Notes: generated by a model from the letters alone, not told the origin. A stretch of 64,000 bases of DNA from Clostridia bacterium (GCA_017517815.1 JAFWYA010000055.1:43974-107973), one strand, 5' to 3'; counted from the stretch's first letter, positions 49,853-59,085 are shown. Numbers and translations: made by a program.

Positions 49853-51085
49853 ATGATCGTACGCAGGATCCGTCCCGAGGAATACCGGCGCGTGCAGCAG
49901 TTCTGCTCTCTTGCCTTCGAATATCCTGTTGATAATCCTGACATGTCTGCGCAGGAAGCCTTCGATCAGATCATCCATAACCCCGACTGCCGGCAGGATC
50001 TGCATTGGGACTGCCAGTGGGCGGCTTTTGAGGATGATGATAAAACCATGATGTCCACGTTCATTGCTATTCCATACAGTGCTAATTTTGACGGTCACAG
50101 CGTTAAAATGTCGGGTATTGGTGGCGTAGCTACGCTGCCGCAATACCGCAGACGCGGCGGTGTGCGCGCCTGCTTTGAAAAAGCGCTGCCCCAAATGTAT
50201 CGCGAGGGATATGCGCTGAGCTATCTTTACCCGTTTTCGACGGCTTTTTACCGCAAATTTGGCTATGAACTTGGCTGCGAGCGCGATCTATGGAAACTCA
50301 AACTGGCGGGACTGCCCAAATTCGACGTTGATGGCAGCTTCCACCTGTTGGAGAAGGGCGTTGATCTGAAGGCTGATATCCGTGCGGTATACGACGCTTT
50401 TGCTGCCCGTTACAACTGCATGACGCTGGACGAGGATATCGAGTATAGCTGGGTCGGCAAGGCAGACCCCTTCCGTGACAAGGTATATACCTATGTATAC
50501 CGCGCGGCGGACGGCACGCCCAAGGGCGTGGTGACCTACAAGCCCATTGTGGACGAAGGCGACCGCACGCTTGACTGCACAAGCCGGTTCCTTTTTACCG
50601 ATGTGGAGGGCTTCAAGGGGTTGCTGCACCTGCTGATGCGTCTGCAGGCGGATCATAGCCATATTCTCATCAACCTGCCCACGGACGTGAACCTTGGTGC
50701 GCTTGTGCCTGAATGGAGCTTTGGCAACCAGCAGCGCCGCCGCTTCTGCCACGGAATGGTGCGTGTGGTGGATGCAATGCGGGTTCTGAAGTTGGCACGC
50801 ATGCGCGGAACAGGCGAACTGACCATCGAATTGAAGGATGAGCAGATTGCTGAAAACAACGGCTGTTTCCGTGTTGCGTTTGAAGATGGAAAGACCATTT
50901 CTGTGGAACGCACAGAAGGTGCGGCAGATGTTAGAACGACCATTCAGGAGTTTAGCCGCCTGATCTGCGGCAAGCACGAGCTGTCGGAGGCGATGTGGCT
51001 GCCAGATGTGAAGATCAACTGTGAGATGGAAAAAGCCGAAAAGGTTTTCTATCGTAAGCCGATGTTCATTACGCTGCCGTTTTAA
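49853..51085 (+). CDS. Eis-type GNAT acetyltransferase
   Basis: 410 aa, the size of the Eis family: an N-terminal GNAT domain with the acetyl-CoA loop VATLPQYRRRGGVRACFEKAL near residue 95 and YPFSTAFYRKFGYELG, a second GNAT-like domain, and a C-terminal sterol-carrier-like domain (about 310-405) ending RKPMFITLPF. Known Eis proteins acetylate amines, among them aminoglycosides; the natural substrate here is not evident. GGAGG precedes the ATG; terminators lie on both sides, so it is a single-gene unit. Confidence 0.87.
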   Translation: MIVRRIRPEEYRRVQQFCSLAFEYPVDNPDMSAQEAFDQIIHNPDCRQDLHWDCQWAAFEDDDKTMMSTFIAIPYSANFDGHSVKMSGIGGVATLPQYRRRGGVRACFEKALPQMYREGYALSYLYPFSTAFYRKFGYELGCERDLWKLKLAGLPKFDVDGSFHLLEKGVDLKADIRAVYDAFAARYNCMTLDEDIEYSWVGKADPFRDKVYTYVYRAADGTPKGVVTYKPIVDEGDRTLDCTSRFLFTDVEGFKGLLHLLMRLQADHSHILINLPTDVNLGALVPEWSFGNQQRRRFCHGMVRVVDAMRVLKLARMRGTGELTIELKDEQIAENNGCFRVAFEDGKTISVERTEGAADVRTTIQEFSRLICGKHELSEAMWLPDVKINCEMEKAEKVFYRKPMFITLPF

Positions 51086-51090
51086 TTGCC

Positions 51091-51123
51091 AAAGCCCTGA
51101 CGAAGTTTTTCGTCAGGGCTTTT
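51091..51123. terminator. Bidirectional terminator
   Basis: 14-bp stem AAAGCCCTGACGAA with complement and a GTTT loop between convergent genes. Confidence 0.9.
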
Positions 51124-51127
51124 ACAA

Positions 51128-51586
51128 TTACTTGCTTTTGGTCAGGTGCCACTTTTCAATGGCAGGTCTCACAGGCGGCATGATGGGGGAGGGCAAAGCA
51201 TCCGCTGGGAAAAAAGCCAGCTGTTCCACCTCGCCGGGCTGGGCTTTGAGCTGTCCATGATATTTGCGGCAGATGAAAACGATGTCAATATTGCTGACCT
51301 GATCGCCATTGGGATAGATATGGCGCAGCTTTTCACCTGAAAACACGCCGAACAGTTCCAGTTCGTCTGCAATCAGTCCGGTTTCTTCTTCCAGTTCGCG
51401 CACAGCGGCGTGTTCGACTTCTTCATATAATTCGACTGACCCGCCGGGATAGCCCCAGCTGCCGTCGTCGCTGCGCTGCTGCAAAAGAATATGCCCGTCT
51501 TCGTTTTCAACAATCACCGATGCGCCGCACTGCATGAGCGGAATGTGCCCGACAAGTTTGCGCAGCCCCATAATGTAATCAGCCAT
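51128..51586 (-). CDS. NUDIX hydrolase
   Basis: 152 aa. The NUDIX box is complete: GGSVELYEEVEHAAVRELEEETGL (about residues 48-71, fitting GX5EX7REUXEEXGU). It would cleave a nucleoside diphosphate linked to another group; substrate is unknown. I start at 51586 with GGAGGG 6 bases before the ATG. Its promoter region overlaps that of the divergent GH18 gene. Confidence 0.9.
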   Translation of the reverse strand: MADYIMGLRKLVGHIPLMQCGASVIVENEDGHILLQQRSDDGSWGYPGGSVELYEEVEHAAVRELEEETGLIADELELFGVFSGEKLRHIYPNGDQVSNIDIVFICRKYHGQLKAQPGEVEQLAFFPADALPSPIMPPVRPAIEKWHLTKSK

Positions 51587-51614
51587 TGAGAATCCCTCCT
51601 GTGTATGGTATACT
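51586..51614 (+). promoter_or_regulatory. SigA promoter of the GH18 gene
   Basis: TTGAGA, 17 bases, TATACT, 42 bases before the ATG at 51656. It starts at the NUDIX start codon, so the two divergent promoters overlap. Confidence 0.6.
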
Positions 51615-51655
51615 TTTCTCAAATGATTCGCGTCCAATGAAAGGAGAATAGGATT

Positions 51656-52663
51656 ATGAAACCCTGTACCGCAGCCTATGTGTTTGACCGCCCGCATCTG
51701 AAGTTTCGCGAATGCGATGCACAGTATATGAATCAGCTCAACTTTTCCTTCGGCCTGGTGGTGGATGGAGAGGTCAGCGGAAAACACTGGCAGCATATAG
51801 ACGAATACAAGGCGTTTATTGCAACACATCCACACATTTTGCCGGTGCTTTCTGTAGGCGGATGGACAGCCGGTGGTTTCTCAGAGGCGGCGTCCACTGA
51901 AGAAGGGCGCGCAAAGTTTGCGGATACGGCTATTGCGCTGCTGGAGGAACACGGATTCCTGGGTATTGACATCGACTGGGAATATCCCGGTTCGTCTGAG
52001 GCAGGCATCGCTTCCAGCCCGGATGATTATTACACCTTCACGCTGCTGCTCAGGGCGCTGCGCGAAAGGCTGGACGCACTGGCCGAAAAGGATGGCAAAC
52101 CGCGCCTGCTGGCTGCTGCGCTGGGCGCCAATCCAACGCTTATCAAAAACATCGACTGCAAGGCTGTCGGCGAGATCGTGGATCAGATCAACCTGATGAC
52201 CTACGATATTCAAACCAACACCGCTGCCAGCCATCACACGGCGCTGTTTCCGGGCGACGAGCGTTATCCCATGAGTGCTGACTACGCTGTGAAGTGCTAT
52301 GTGGAGGCTGGTATTCCCAGGGAAAAGATCGTGATCGGCGCAGCGTTCTACGGCAAGGCCTTCCAGCTTGAAAAGCTGAGCGATCAGCCGCAGTTCACGC
52401 CGGCGAAGTTCATCGACGGCAGCTATACCGATTACTGCAACCTGCAGGAACGGCTGGCAAAGAGCAGGCTGTGCTTTGATGAAAAAGCGAAAGCGCCTTA
52501 TGCTTTGGACGGAGAGGTGTTCATCACATATGATGATCCGGTTTCCATCCGCCACAAAGGCGCTTACGTTACCCAGAACGGCCTGATGGGCATGATGTGC
52601 TGGGAATATGGGTCCGACTACAACGGCGAGCTGCTGCGCGCCATGTACGAGAGTATGAATTAA
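51656..52663 (+). CDS. Intracellular GH18-family glycoside hydrolase
   Basis: 335 aa (beta/alpha)8 protein. The catalytic motif is GIDIDWEYPG near residue 105, with the acid Glu; VLSVGGWTAGGFSEAAS, INLMTYDI near 180 and the final MMCWEYGSDYNGEL are chitinase-type signatures. There is no signal peptide, so it works inside the cell, on chito- or peptidoglycan-derived oligosaccharides, or possibly in the spore (some GH18 proteins are coat or germination enzymes). Its stop codon overlaps that of the convergent phosphomutase gene in the sequence TTAA. Confidence 0.88.
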   Translation: MKPCTAAYVFDRPHLKFRECDAQYMNQLNFSFGLVVDGEVSGKHWQHIDEYKAFIATHPHILPVLSVGGWTAGGFSEAASTEEGRAKFADTAIALLEEHGFLGIDIDWEYPGSSEAGIASSPDDYYTFTLLLRALRERLDALAEKDGKPRLLAAALGANPTLIKNIDCKAVGEIVDQINLMTYDIQTNTAASHHTALFPGDERYPMSADYAVKCYVEAGIPREKIVIGAAFYGKAFQLEKLSDQPQFTPAKFIDGSYTDYCNLQERLAKSRLCFDEKAKAPYALDGEVFITYDDPVSIRHKGAYVTQNGLMGMMCWEYGSDYNGELLRAMYESMN

Positions 52664-54165
52664 ATAGCTGCTTTGAGGGGTGCGAGGTCAATGCCTTCGC
52701 GCCCTTCAAGCGCTTCATACAGCTTGCGCAGCACCGTCTGCACGCCGCCGGGAACATCGCTTTCAGCATTGAGGGGCATCACGGGGTCATGTACGCTCAA
52801 GCGCAGCAGGAACCAGGCGCTGTCCAGTTCGCCGTCCACATCGAAGGAAATGCGCACGCCTTCGCGGTTGTCGGGCGCAACATGCCAGTCGGGGTGATCA
52901 CTGGCGAAGTCCAGCACATGCTCAATGGCCTGTTTGGCACAGGCGGCAAAGTCCTCCGCAAGCACCTTCAGGCGGATCTCGCTGCTTTCAACCGGCTCGC
53001 GCAGACCTTCCAGCAGTTTGGCAAGGGTTTCGCCCTGCTGCTTGAGCTGCATGGCGCGGATGAGCATGACGGTAACCAGATACATGCCGTCGTCGAGGAA
53101 ATGATTATCGCGCAGCGCTGCATGGCCGCTGGTTTCAATGGCAAGCGGACAGTTGATGCCAGCTTCGTTGAGACGGATGGCCTCGTCGATGACGTTGCGG
53201 TAGCCGCGCTTGTAGCGGTAATGCTCGCCGCCCCATTCCTTGATGAAGTCAGCAAGACCCGAAGAAGTAACGGAGTCAGTCACGATGGTCGCACCGGGCA
53301 TTTCTTCCAGCAGGATCACGCTGATCATGGCGATGAGACGGTTGCGGTTGATCTCCTTACCGGTATGATCCACGATGGCTGCACGGTCGCAGTCAGTGTC
53401 AAAGATCACGCCCAGATCAGCGCCGTACTTTTTGACGGCAGCAGAGATGGAAGCCATGGCTTCCTTGTTTTCGGGGTTGGGAATGTGGTTGGGGAAGGTG
53501 CCGTCCGGCTCAAGGAACTGGCTGCCCTCAACCCATGCGCCCAGCTCTTCCAGCATATTGGCATAGAAGCCGCCTGCGCCGTTGCCAGCATCCACCACGA
53601 CATGCAGACCCAGCAGGGGCTTTTGCACCTCGGGATCCACGCCGTTGATGATCAGCTTTTTCAGGTGATCGGCATAGGTGGGCAGGAAGCTGGTTTCCAC
53701 AGGCTTGGCCTCGGCGTGAATCGCTTCGGGCTGCAGGGTTTCAGCGATAGCAAGCACATCATCCAGCTCGTGGAAGCCAAGGCCGCCTTCAGCTGTAAAG
53801 AATTTGAGGCCATTGAGCATCCAGGGATGATGGCTGGCGGTGACCATAATGGAGCCGTCAGGCTGGAAACCTTCGGTCAAAATGGCCATATACATGGCAG
53901 GTGTGGTGCACATGCCATAATCGATGGCCTGTGCGCCTGCGGCGAGAATACCCTCTGCAGCGCCGGCAACCAGAGTCGGGCCGGAAACGCGGCTGTCGCG
54001 TCCCAACGCGATGCTCAGCTGACTGGCGGGTTTTCCGGTTTTTTCAGACAGATAGCGGGTAAAAGCCATACCCAGCACTTTGGCAACGTCAGATGCAAGA
54101 ACGGCTTCTTCACCAACGGCTACGCCGCGTACGTCCGAACCACTTTTCAGCTTGCGATAATCCAT
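52660..54165 (-). CDS. Phosphomannomutase/phosphoglucomutase family
   Basis: 501 aa alpha-D-phosphohexomutase. The phosphoserine loop is MVTASHHPWMLNGLKFF near residue 105 (His replaces the usual Asn after SH), the metal loop is DTDCDRAAIVD near 242, the sugar loop is AIETSGHAAL near 325 (GESSGH-like), and the phosphate-binding domain ends the chain. It converts hexose-6- and hexose-1-phosphates for wall or exopolysaccharide precursors. GGAGG precedes the ATG at 54165. It follows the DUF2461 gene by 13 bases on the same strand. Confidence 0.92.
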   Translation of the reverse strand: MDYRKLKSGSDVRGVAVGEEAVLASDVAKVLGMAFTRYLSEKTGKPASQLSIALGRDSRVSGPTLVAGAAEGILAAGAQAIDYGMCTTPAMYMAILTEGFQPDGSIMVTASHHPWMLNGLKFFTAEGGLGFHELDDVLAIAETLQPEAIHAEAKPVETSFLPTYADHLKKLIINGVDPEVQKPLLGLHVVVDAGNGAGGFYANMLEELGAWVEGSQFLEPDGTFPNHIPNPENKEAMASISAAVKKYGADLGVIFDTDCDRAAIVDHTGKEINRNRLIAMISVILLEEMPGATIVTDSVTSSGLADFIKEWGGEHYRYKRGYRNVIDEAIRLNEAGINCPLAIETSGHAALRDNHFLDDGMYLVTVMLIRAMQLKQQGETLAKLLEGLREPVESSEIRLKVLAEDFAACAKQAIEHVLDFASDHPDWHVAPDNREGVRISFDVDGELDSAWFLLRLSVHDPVMPLNAESDVPGGVQTVLRKLYEALEGREGIDLAPLKAAI

Positions 54166-54178
54166 TTTTGATCCTCCA

Positions 54179-54874
54179 TTATGCGTCCAGCTGCGCCAGC
54201 CCCTCATCCGCCGCTTTGCGGAAAAGATGATAAAGAGGCTTCAAACGCAGAAAATCATCTGATACCATTTTGATCAACTCGGGTGTGTAACAGGTTTTGA
54301 GCGGTACACCTACACGCTTGACATACAGTTCCTTGCAGGGGTAGAGCATGGCAAGCTCCACCGGCATGCCTGAAGGAGGCTTCATATTGCGATAACGGTC
54401 GCCGTAAATATGCAGTGTTTCATCCGGAATGCCGCATTGACGCAGAATGCGCCGTACCTCGGCAGGCTTTTCCGTCATGCGTCTGCGCAGCGCATCCATC
54501 GCAGGACGGTTAGGACCCCAGAAACCCACGCCCCATTCCACCACTTCAGGAGAAAGCTCAAACCAGTACATGACTGAATGTTCGCGCTCTTCGCAGCTGC
54601 GGCGGAACAGCAGCCACATATGGTCGCGGTAGGGGGATTTGTCGCGCGTGAAGCGGATGTCGCGGTTGATGCGCGCCAGACATTTGTTTGGGCGCGTTTC
54701 AAAATCGTCGGCAATCTGCTCCATGGTGGGGGTCATGGCTTCGATAAAAGCCTTAAAAGGCTCGCGGATATAGGCCTCATAGTCCTCGCGATGAGCGTGG
54801 AACCACGGAACCTCGTTGTGAAAGCGAAGATCCAGAAAGAAGCGGATCGTTTCCTCGGGAAAACCCTGAAACAT
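54179..54874 (-). CDS. DUF2461-family protein
   Basis: 231 aa. The start MFQGFPEETIRFFLDLRFHN and the motif ARINRDIRFTRDKSPYRDHMWL are the DUF2461 (TIGR02453) signatures; function is unknown. I start at 54874, because the family begins MFxGF; the ATG at 54886 sits directly on the AAAGG site. The predicted transcription start leaves a leader of only about 20 bases. The phosphohexomutase follows in the same unit. Confidence 0.87.
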   Translation of the reverse strand: MFQGFPEETIRFFLDLRFHNEVPWFHAHREDYEAYIREPFKAFIEAMTPTMEQIADDFETRPNKCLARINRDIRFTRDKSPYRDHMWLLFRRSCEEREHSVMYWFELSPEVVEWGVGFWGPNRPAMDALRRRMTEKPAEVRRILRQCGIPDETLHIYGDRYRNMKPPSGMPVELAMLYPCKELYVKRVGVPLKTCYTPELIKMVSDDFLRLKPLYHLFRKAADEGLAQLDA

Positions 54875-54900
54875 CAATACAATCATCCTTTCATTTTCCT

Positions 54901-54929
54901 ATTATAAACCATTCACAAACCCTTTTCAA
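54901..54929 (-). promoter_or_regulatory. SigA promoter of the DUF2461-phosphohexomutase operon
   Basis: Minus strand: TTGAAA, 17 bases, TATAAT, 27 bases before the start codon at 54874. Confidence 0.8.
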
Positions 54930-54983
54930 GCGCGCTGTTTTGGCGAAGAGAAAAGAAAAAACAAAAATGTTAAGCAAAGGGTG

Positions 54984-55012
54984 TTGACATTGATGAGGGA
55001 ATGTGGTAATAT
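54984..55012 (+). promoter_or_regulatory. SigA promoter of the tRNA cluster
   Basis: TTGACA, 17 bases, TAATAT, 51 bases before the first tRNA. Confidence 0.85.
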
Positions 55013-55062
55013 CTTATACCGTCAGCGGGTTCCTTCAGGGAGTGCCAATTGACTCGCGGTAT

Positions 55063-55139
55063 GCGCCTGTAGCTCAGTTGGATAGAGCATCGGCCTTCTA
55101 AGCCGAGGGTCGCGGGTTCGAATCCCTCCAGGCGCGCCA
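55063..55139 (+). tRNA. tRNA-Arg (anticodon TCT)
   Basis: 77 bases with encoded CCA. Acceptor GCGCCTG pairs with CAGGCGC; anticodon stem CGGCC/GGCCG-type closes loop CTTCTAA with TCT; the T arm is GCGGGTTCGAATCCC. Reads AGA codons. Confidence 0.96.
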
Positions 55140-55146
55140 AAGATAT

Positions 55147-55222
55147 GGTGGACGTAGTTCAGTGGTAGAGCGCCAGATTGTGGCTCTGGATGTCGTGGGT
55201 TCGAACCCCACCGTTCACCCCA
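55147..55222 (+). tRNA. tRNA-His (anticodon GTG)
   Basis: 76 bases including the extra G at -1, opposite C73, that marks tRNA-His, and encoded CCA. Acceptor GTGGACG pairs with CGTTCAC; anticodon stem CCAGA/TCTGG closes TTGTGGC. Confidence 0.96.
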
Positions 55223-55244
55223 TTTTTGTTTAATCCCCCCACAT

Positions 55245-55319
55245 TGGGGTATCGCCAAGCGGCAAGGCACGGGACTTTGACTCCCGCACTCGCAGGTTCG
55301 AATCCTGCTACCCCAGCCA
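55245..55319 (+). tRNA. tRNA-Gln (anticodon TTG)
   Basis: 75 bases with encoded CCA. Acceptor TGGGGTA pairs with TACCCCA; anticodon stem CGGGA/TCCCG closes CTTTGAC. Reads CAA. Confidence 0.96.
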
Positions 55320-55335
55320 CCGCCGCAACGGCGTA

Positions 55336-55374
55336 AGCAAAACCGTCATCGTTTGATGGCGGTTTTGCTTTTTT
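55336..55374 (+). terminator. Terminator of the tRNA cluster
   Basis: 15-bp stem AGCAAAACCGTCATC with complement (one wobble), GTTT loop, T run. Confidence 0.9.
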
Positions 55375-55396
55375 GATACAAACTTTTATAAAATGA

Positions 55397-55425
55397 TTGA
55401 CAAAAGTTTTCGCGGTGAATAGAAT
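55397..55425 (+). promoter_or_regulatory. SigA promoter of the FAD oxidoreductase-araB operon
   Basis: TTGACA, 17 bases, TAGAAT, 41 bases before the ATG at 55466. Confidence 0.75.
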
Positions 55426-55465
55426 AAAAAATGAATAGGTTTGTTATTCAAAGGGGGACTGCAGA

Positions 55466-57316
55466 ATGTCTGTTCATCAGAGAAGTGAAAAATATGATGT
55501 GATTGTGGTTGGCGGCGGTCTGTCCGGTATGTGTGCAGCTATTGCAGCGGCACGCCATGGGGCAAAGGTCGCTTTGGTGCAGAATCGTCCGGTGTTTGGC
55601 GGAAACGCCAGTTCAGAGATCCGCATGCATATTTTGGGCGCAAACTGTCATCAGGCCAAGGCCGATATGCGTGAGACCGGCATTCTGGAAGAAATCCTGC
55701 TGGCCAATAAAAAGCGAAATCCCTATGCCTCTTTTCCGGTGTTTGATACCGTTTTGTGGGAAAAGGTGCGTACGCAGAAAAACCTGACCAGCTACCTGAA
55801 TACCAATATGGATGATGTGATCATGGATGGCAGCACCATCAGGGGGATTATCTGCCACCAAAGCACCACCGAGACGGAACTGCGCCTGTTCGCGGATTTG
55901 TTTGTGGATGCTACAGGACATGGTACCCTGGGCGTAATGGCGGGCGGGGCCTATCGTGTTGGCAGTGAGAGCCGTTATGAATTTGGCGAACCCACTGCTC
56001 CTGAAGAGGCCAACAACTACACCATGGGCAATACTTTGATGTTTGTTGCCAAAGATCGCGGCGAGCCGGTATTCTTCGAGCGCCCCGAGTGGGCCAATGC
56101 CTATTCTGAGGAAGATCTACAGTATCGTCCGCATGAAAACGGAGTGCATGCCCATGCAGATGGCGGCGAGATTGTGGAAGGCGATGAAAACAAAAATCAG
56201 CTGCCGGGTTTTTCCAATGTGGATTCCGGCTACTGGTGGATCGAACTGGGCGGTGACTATGAGGATATTATTGGCGAAGCGGAACAGATCCGCGACGATT
56301 TGTACAAGTGCGTGTTCGGCGTATGGGATCACCTGAAAAACGTTGGAGATCATGGCACACAGAACCTCGATCTGGAATGGGTAGGCAGTGTGCCTGGTTA
56401 CCGGGAAAGCCGCCGTTTGGAGGGCGATTACATTCTGACGGAGAATGACGTGCGCGGCAACCGTATTTTTGACGATGCTGTGGCTTACGGCGGCTGGCCG
56501 ATGGACAACCACGTGCCCGGCGGTCTGCGCGATTTGCATCTGTATCCGTCGGAAGTGTACAACTTTGAGGGCTGCTACACCATTCCATTCGGCTGTTATG
56601 TCAGCAAAAATGTTGATAACCTGATGATGGCTGGCCGTGACATCAGTGCGTCCAAAATGGCGTTCAGCTCGCTGCGTGTCATGGGAACCTGCGCAATCGG
56701 CGGTCAGGCGGTGGGTACGGCGGCTGCACTGGCGGTGGAAAAGGGCTGCTCTGTGCGTGAAGTTGGAAAGTTCCACATCCATGAACTGCAGCAGCGTCTT
56801 CTGAAGGATGACTGCTATCTTCCCGGTTTCCGCAATGAGGATGAAAACGATCACGCGCGCGGAGCTGTCGTAACTTCTCTCAGTGAGACGGAAGGCGGCG
56901 AAGCTGTCAATGTGATCAACGGCATTGCCAGAACTGTCGGCAGCGAGAGCAACTGCTGGATCTCCAAGCCGCTTGATGAGCAGCCTGCCGTGCTTGCGCT
57001 GAAGCTGCCGCAGACAGTCAGTGCAAAGGAATTGCGGCTGACGTTTGACTCCAACCTCAGCCGTGAAATCATGCCTTCCAACGGACGCATTGTGCGCGAA
57101 CGTCAGGTGAAGGGCCTGCCGCATGAACTGGTGTGCGATTACTGCGTGCGCCTGCTGAAAGGTGACAACGAGGTATACAGCAGGAAGATTACCGGAAATG
57201 GTCAGCGGCTGAATGTGCTGCCTTTGGATGGCAAAGAATGCGACACCGTTGAAATCACCGTTACCAAAACGCATGGCTGTCCGAACGCGAGGATTTTTGA
57301 AGTGCGCCTCTACTAA
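55466..57316 (+). CDS. FAD-dependent oxidoreductase (FAD_oxidored family)
   Basis: 616 aa. The N-terminal dinucleotide site VIVVGGGLSGMCAAIAAARHG (about 12-32) and GNASSEIRMHILGA, YDLFVDATGHGTLG-like and GRDISASKMAFSSLRVMGTC near 390 are typical of the FAD_oxidored proteins common in polysaccharide-degrading bacteria. The last 130 residues form a separate beta-rich domain. Members are thought to oxidise sugar-derived or other polyols, but substrates are mostly unknown. The ribulokinase gene follows after 11 bases, so the two proteins probably act on one pathway. No signal peptide. Confidence 0.85.
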   Translation: MSVHQRSEKYDVIVVGGGLSGMCAAIAAARHGAKVALVQNRPVFGGNASSEIRMHILGANCHQAKADMRETGILEEILLANKKRNPYASFPVFDTVLWEKVRTQKNLTSYLNTNMDDVIMDGSTIRGIICHQSTTETELRLFADLFVDATGHGTLGVMAGGAYRVGSESRYEFGEPTAPEEANNYTMGNTLMFVAKDRGEPVFFERPEWANAYSEEDLQYRPHENGVHAHADGGEIVEGDENKNQLPGFSNVDSGYWWIELGGDYEDIIGEAEQIRDDLYKCVFGVWDHLKNVGDHGTQNLDLEWVGSVPGYRESRRLEGDYILTENDVRGNRIFDDAVAYGGWPMDNHVPGGLRDLHLYPSEVYNFEGCYTIPFGCYVSKNVDNLMMAGRDISASKMAFSSLRVMGTCAIGGQAVGTAAALAVEKGCSVREVGKFHIHELQQRLLKDDCYLPGFRNEDENDHARGAVVTSLSETEGGEAVNVINGIARTVGSESNCWISKPLDEQPAVLALKLPQTVSAKELRLTFDSNLSREIMPSNGRIVRERQVKGLPHELVCDYCVRLLKGDNEVYSRKITGNGQRLNVLPLDGKECDTVEITVTKTHGCPNARIFEVRLY

Positions 57317-57327
57317 GGAGAAACGAT

Positions 57328-58989
57328 ATGGCAAAATATACGGTAGGCGTTGACTTTGGCACGCTAGCGGTACGCGCACTGATCGCAGAGGTCGGAACAG
57401 GACGCGAACTTGCATGTGTATCAAGGGATTACCCGCATGCAGTGATGACAAACAGCTTGCCGGATGGTACGCCGCTCAGGCCGGATTGGGCCCTGCAGCA
57501 TCCGCAGGATTATGTAGATTGTCTGCGTGAAGTGATGCATGAGGTGATCTGCCGGGCCGGAGTGGATGTGAAGGATATCATCGGCATGGGTGTGGACTTC
57601 ACCTCCAGCACCACGCTTGCGGTGGACAAGAAGGGTATGCCGCTTTGCCTGACGCCTGCTTTTGCGTCCAATCCCTATGCGTGGGTCATGCTGTGGAAAC
57701 ATCACGCAGCTCAGGAATATGCAAACCGCATGACGCAGGTTGCCAATCAGCACGGCGAAAAATTCCTTGCCCGGTGCGGCGGACGTATTTCGTCCGAACT
57801 GATGCTGCCGAGACTTTGGCAGATCATTGAAGAGGCGCCGGAGGTGTACGAAGCCGCCGACCTTTTTGTGGAGGCAGGAGACTGGATCATTCAGCAGATC
57901 ACCGGAACGCGCGCCTGCTCAGCCAATCCGGCCAGCTACAAGCTGTTCTGGAATGAGCACGAAGGTTACCCGTCCGAGGCGTTTCTCTCAGCAGTCGATC
58001 AGCGGCTTGCGGGCGTGACGGAAAAACTGAGCCATGAGCTGCTGCCGCTTGGTGCAAAAGCCGGAGAGATCAATGCCTTTGGGGCAGAACTGACCGGACT
58101 TGCCGAGGGTACAGCCGTATCGGTCACCTGCGTTGATGCGCATGCCGGTCTGCCCGCTGCAGGCGTGGCGGAGGCTGGAAAACTGGTGCTGATTTTGGGC
58201 ACGTCCGGTGCACATCTGGTGCTGGACGGAAACGAGCACGAGGTGCCGGGCCTGCTGAATATGGCGGAAAACGGCATGATCCCGGGCTGGTTTGCATACG
58301 AAGCGGGGCAAAGCTGCTGCGGCGATCACTTCAAGTGGTTTGTGGATCACTGCGTTCCGGTTGACTATGTGCATGAGGCTGAAGAAAAAGGCGTGAGCGT
58401 TCATGCGCTGCTTACAAAAAAGGCGCAAAAACTGCGCCCGGGCGAAAGCGGACTGATCGCTCTGGACTGGTGGAACGGCAACCGTTCTGTGCTGATGAAT
58501 GCAGATCTCAGCGGCCTGATTGTGGGGCTGAGCCTGCAAACAAAGCCGGAGGAAATCTACCGTGCGCTGATTGAAGCAACAGCCTATGGTACGCGCGTGA
58601 TTGTTGAGAACTTTGAAAAACACGGCGTCGCCATTCATGAAGTACGCGTGTGCGGCGGCATTGCCAAAAAGAATGCCATGCTCATGCAGATCTACGCAGA
58701 CGTGCTGGGACGCAGGCTCGAGGTGGTTCGTTCGAATGAAGCGCCTGCGCTGGGCAGTGCCATTTTTGGCGCTGTGGCTGCCGGAAGCGCGCGCGGAGGA
58801 TATGACAACATCGTTACAGCATCAAATGAAATGGGCGCATTGGACGAAAAGATTTATGAGCCTATCGCAGAAAATGCCTGCATCTATGATGAACTGTATG
58901 CAGAATATCTCAGGCTGCACGACTGGTTTGGCCGGGGCGGCAGCGATGTGATGCATAGGTTGAAGGAAATCAGCCGAAGAGTAAAATAA
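57328..58989 (+). CDS. araB: Ribulokinase
   Basis: 553 aa, the length of AraB (other FGGY kinases are about 500). It phosphorylates L-ribulose at O5 in L-arabinose catabolism. Marks are GVDFGTLAVRALIAEV at the start, MGVDFTSSTTLAVDKKG, CVDAHAGLPAAGV with the catalytic Asp, SGLIALDWWNGNRSVL near residue 378 and CGGIAKKNAMLMQIYADVLG. araA and araD are not beside it; its partner in the operon is the FAD oxidoreductase 11 bases upstream. GGAG precedes the ATG. Confidence 0.92.
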   Translation: MAKYTVGVDFGTLAVRALIAEVGTGRELACVSRDYPHAVMTNSLPDGTPLRPDWALQHPQDYVDCLREVMHEVICRAGVDVKDIIGMGVDFTSSTTLAVDKKGMPLCLTPAFASNPYAWVMLWKHHAAQEYANRMTQVANQHGEKFLARCGGRISSELMLPRLWQIIEEAPEVYEAADLFVEAGDWIIQQITGTRACSANPASYKLFWNEHEGYPSEAFLSAVDQRLAGVTEKLSHELLPLGAKAGEINAFGAELTGLAEGTAVSVTCVDAHAGLPAAGVAEAGKLVLILGTSGAHLVLDGNEHEVPGLLNMAENGMIPGWFAYEAGQSCCGDHFKWFVDHCVPVDYVHEAEEKGVSVHALLTKKAQKLRPGESGLIALDWWNGNRSVLMNADLSGLIVGLSLQTKPEEIYRALIEATAYGTRVIVENFEKHGVAIHEVRVCGGIAKKNAMLMQIYADVLGRRLEVVRSNEAPALGSAIFGAVAAGSARGGYDNIVTASNEMGALDEKIYEPIAENACIYDELYAEYLRLHDWFGRGGSDVMHRLKEISRRVK

Positions 58990-59044
58990 TTTTTTTCGTC
59001 TGTTGACGGTCAGTCGGCAGAAGGATTTTCTTCAGACCAAAACA

Positions 59045-59077
59045 AAAAACCAGACGCCTGAACAGCGTCTGGTTTTT
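59045..59077. terminator. Bidirectional terminator between araB and ald
   Basis: Perfect 13-bp stem AAAAACCAGACGC with complement, 7-base loop, between convergent genes. Confidence 0.9.
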
Positions 59078-59085
59078 ACTGCTCA

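Noticed and set aside
55022..55270. Minus-strand frame of 82 codons (contains GGIRTRDPRLRRPMLYP)
   Set aside because: This is the well-known false protein read from the reverse of tRNA genes; it covers tRNA-Arg, tRNA-His and part of tRNA-Gln.
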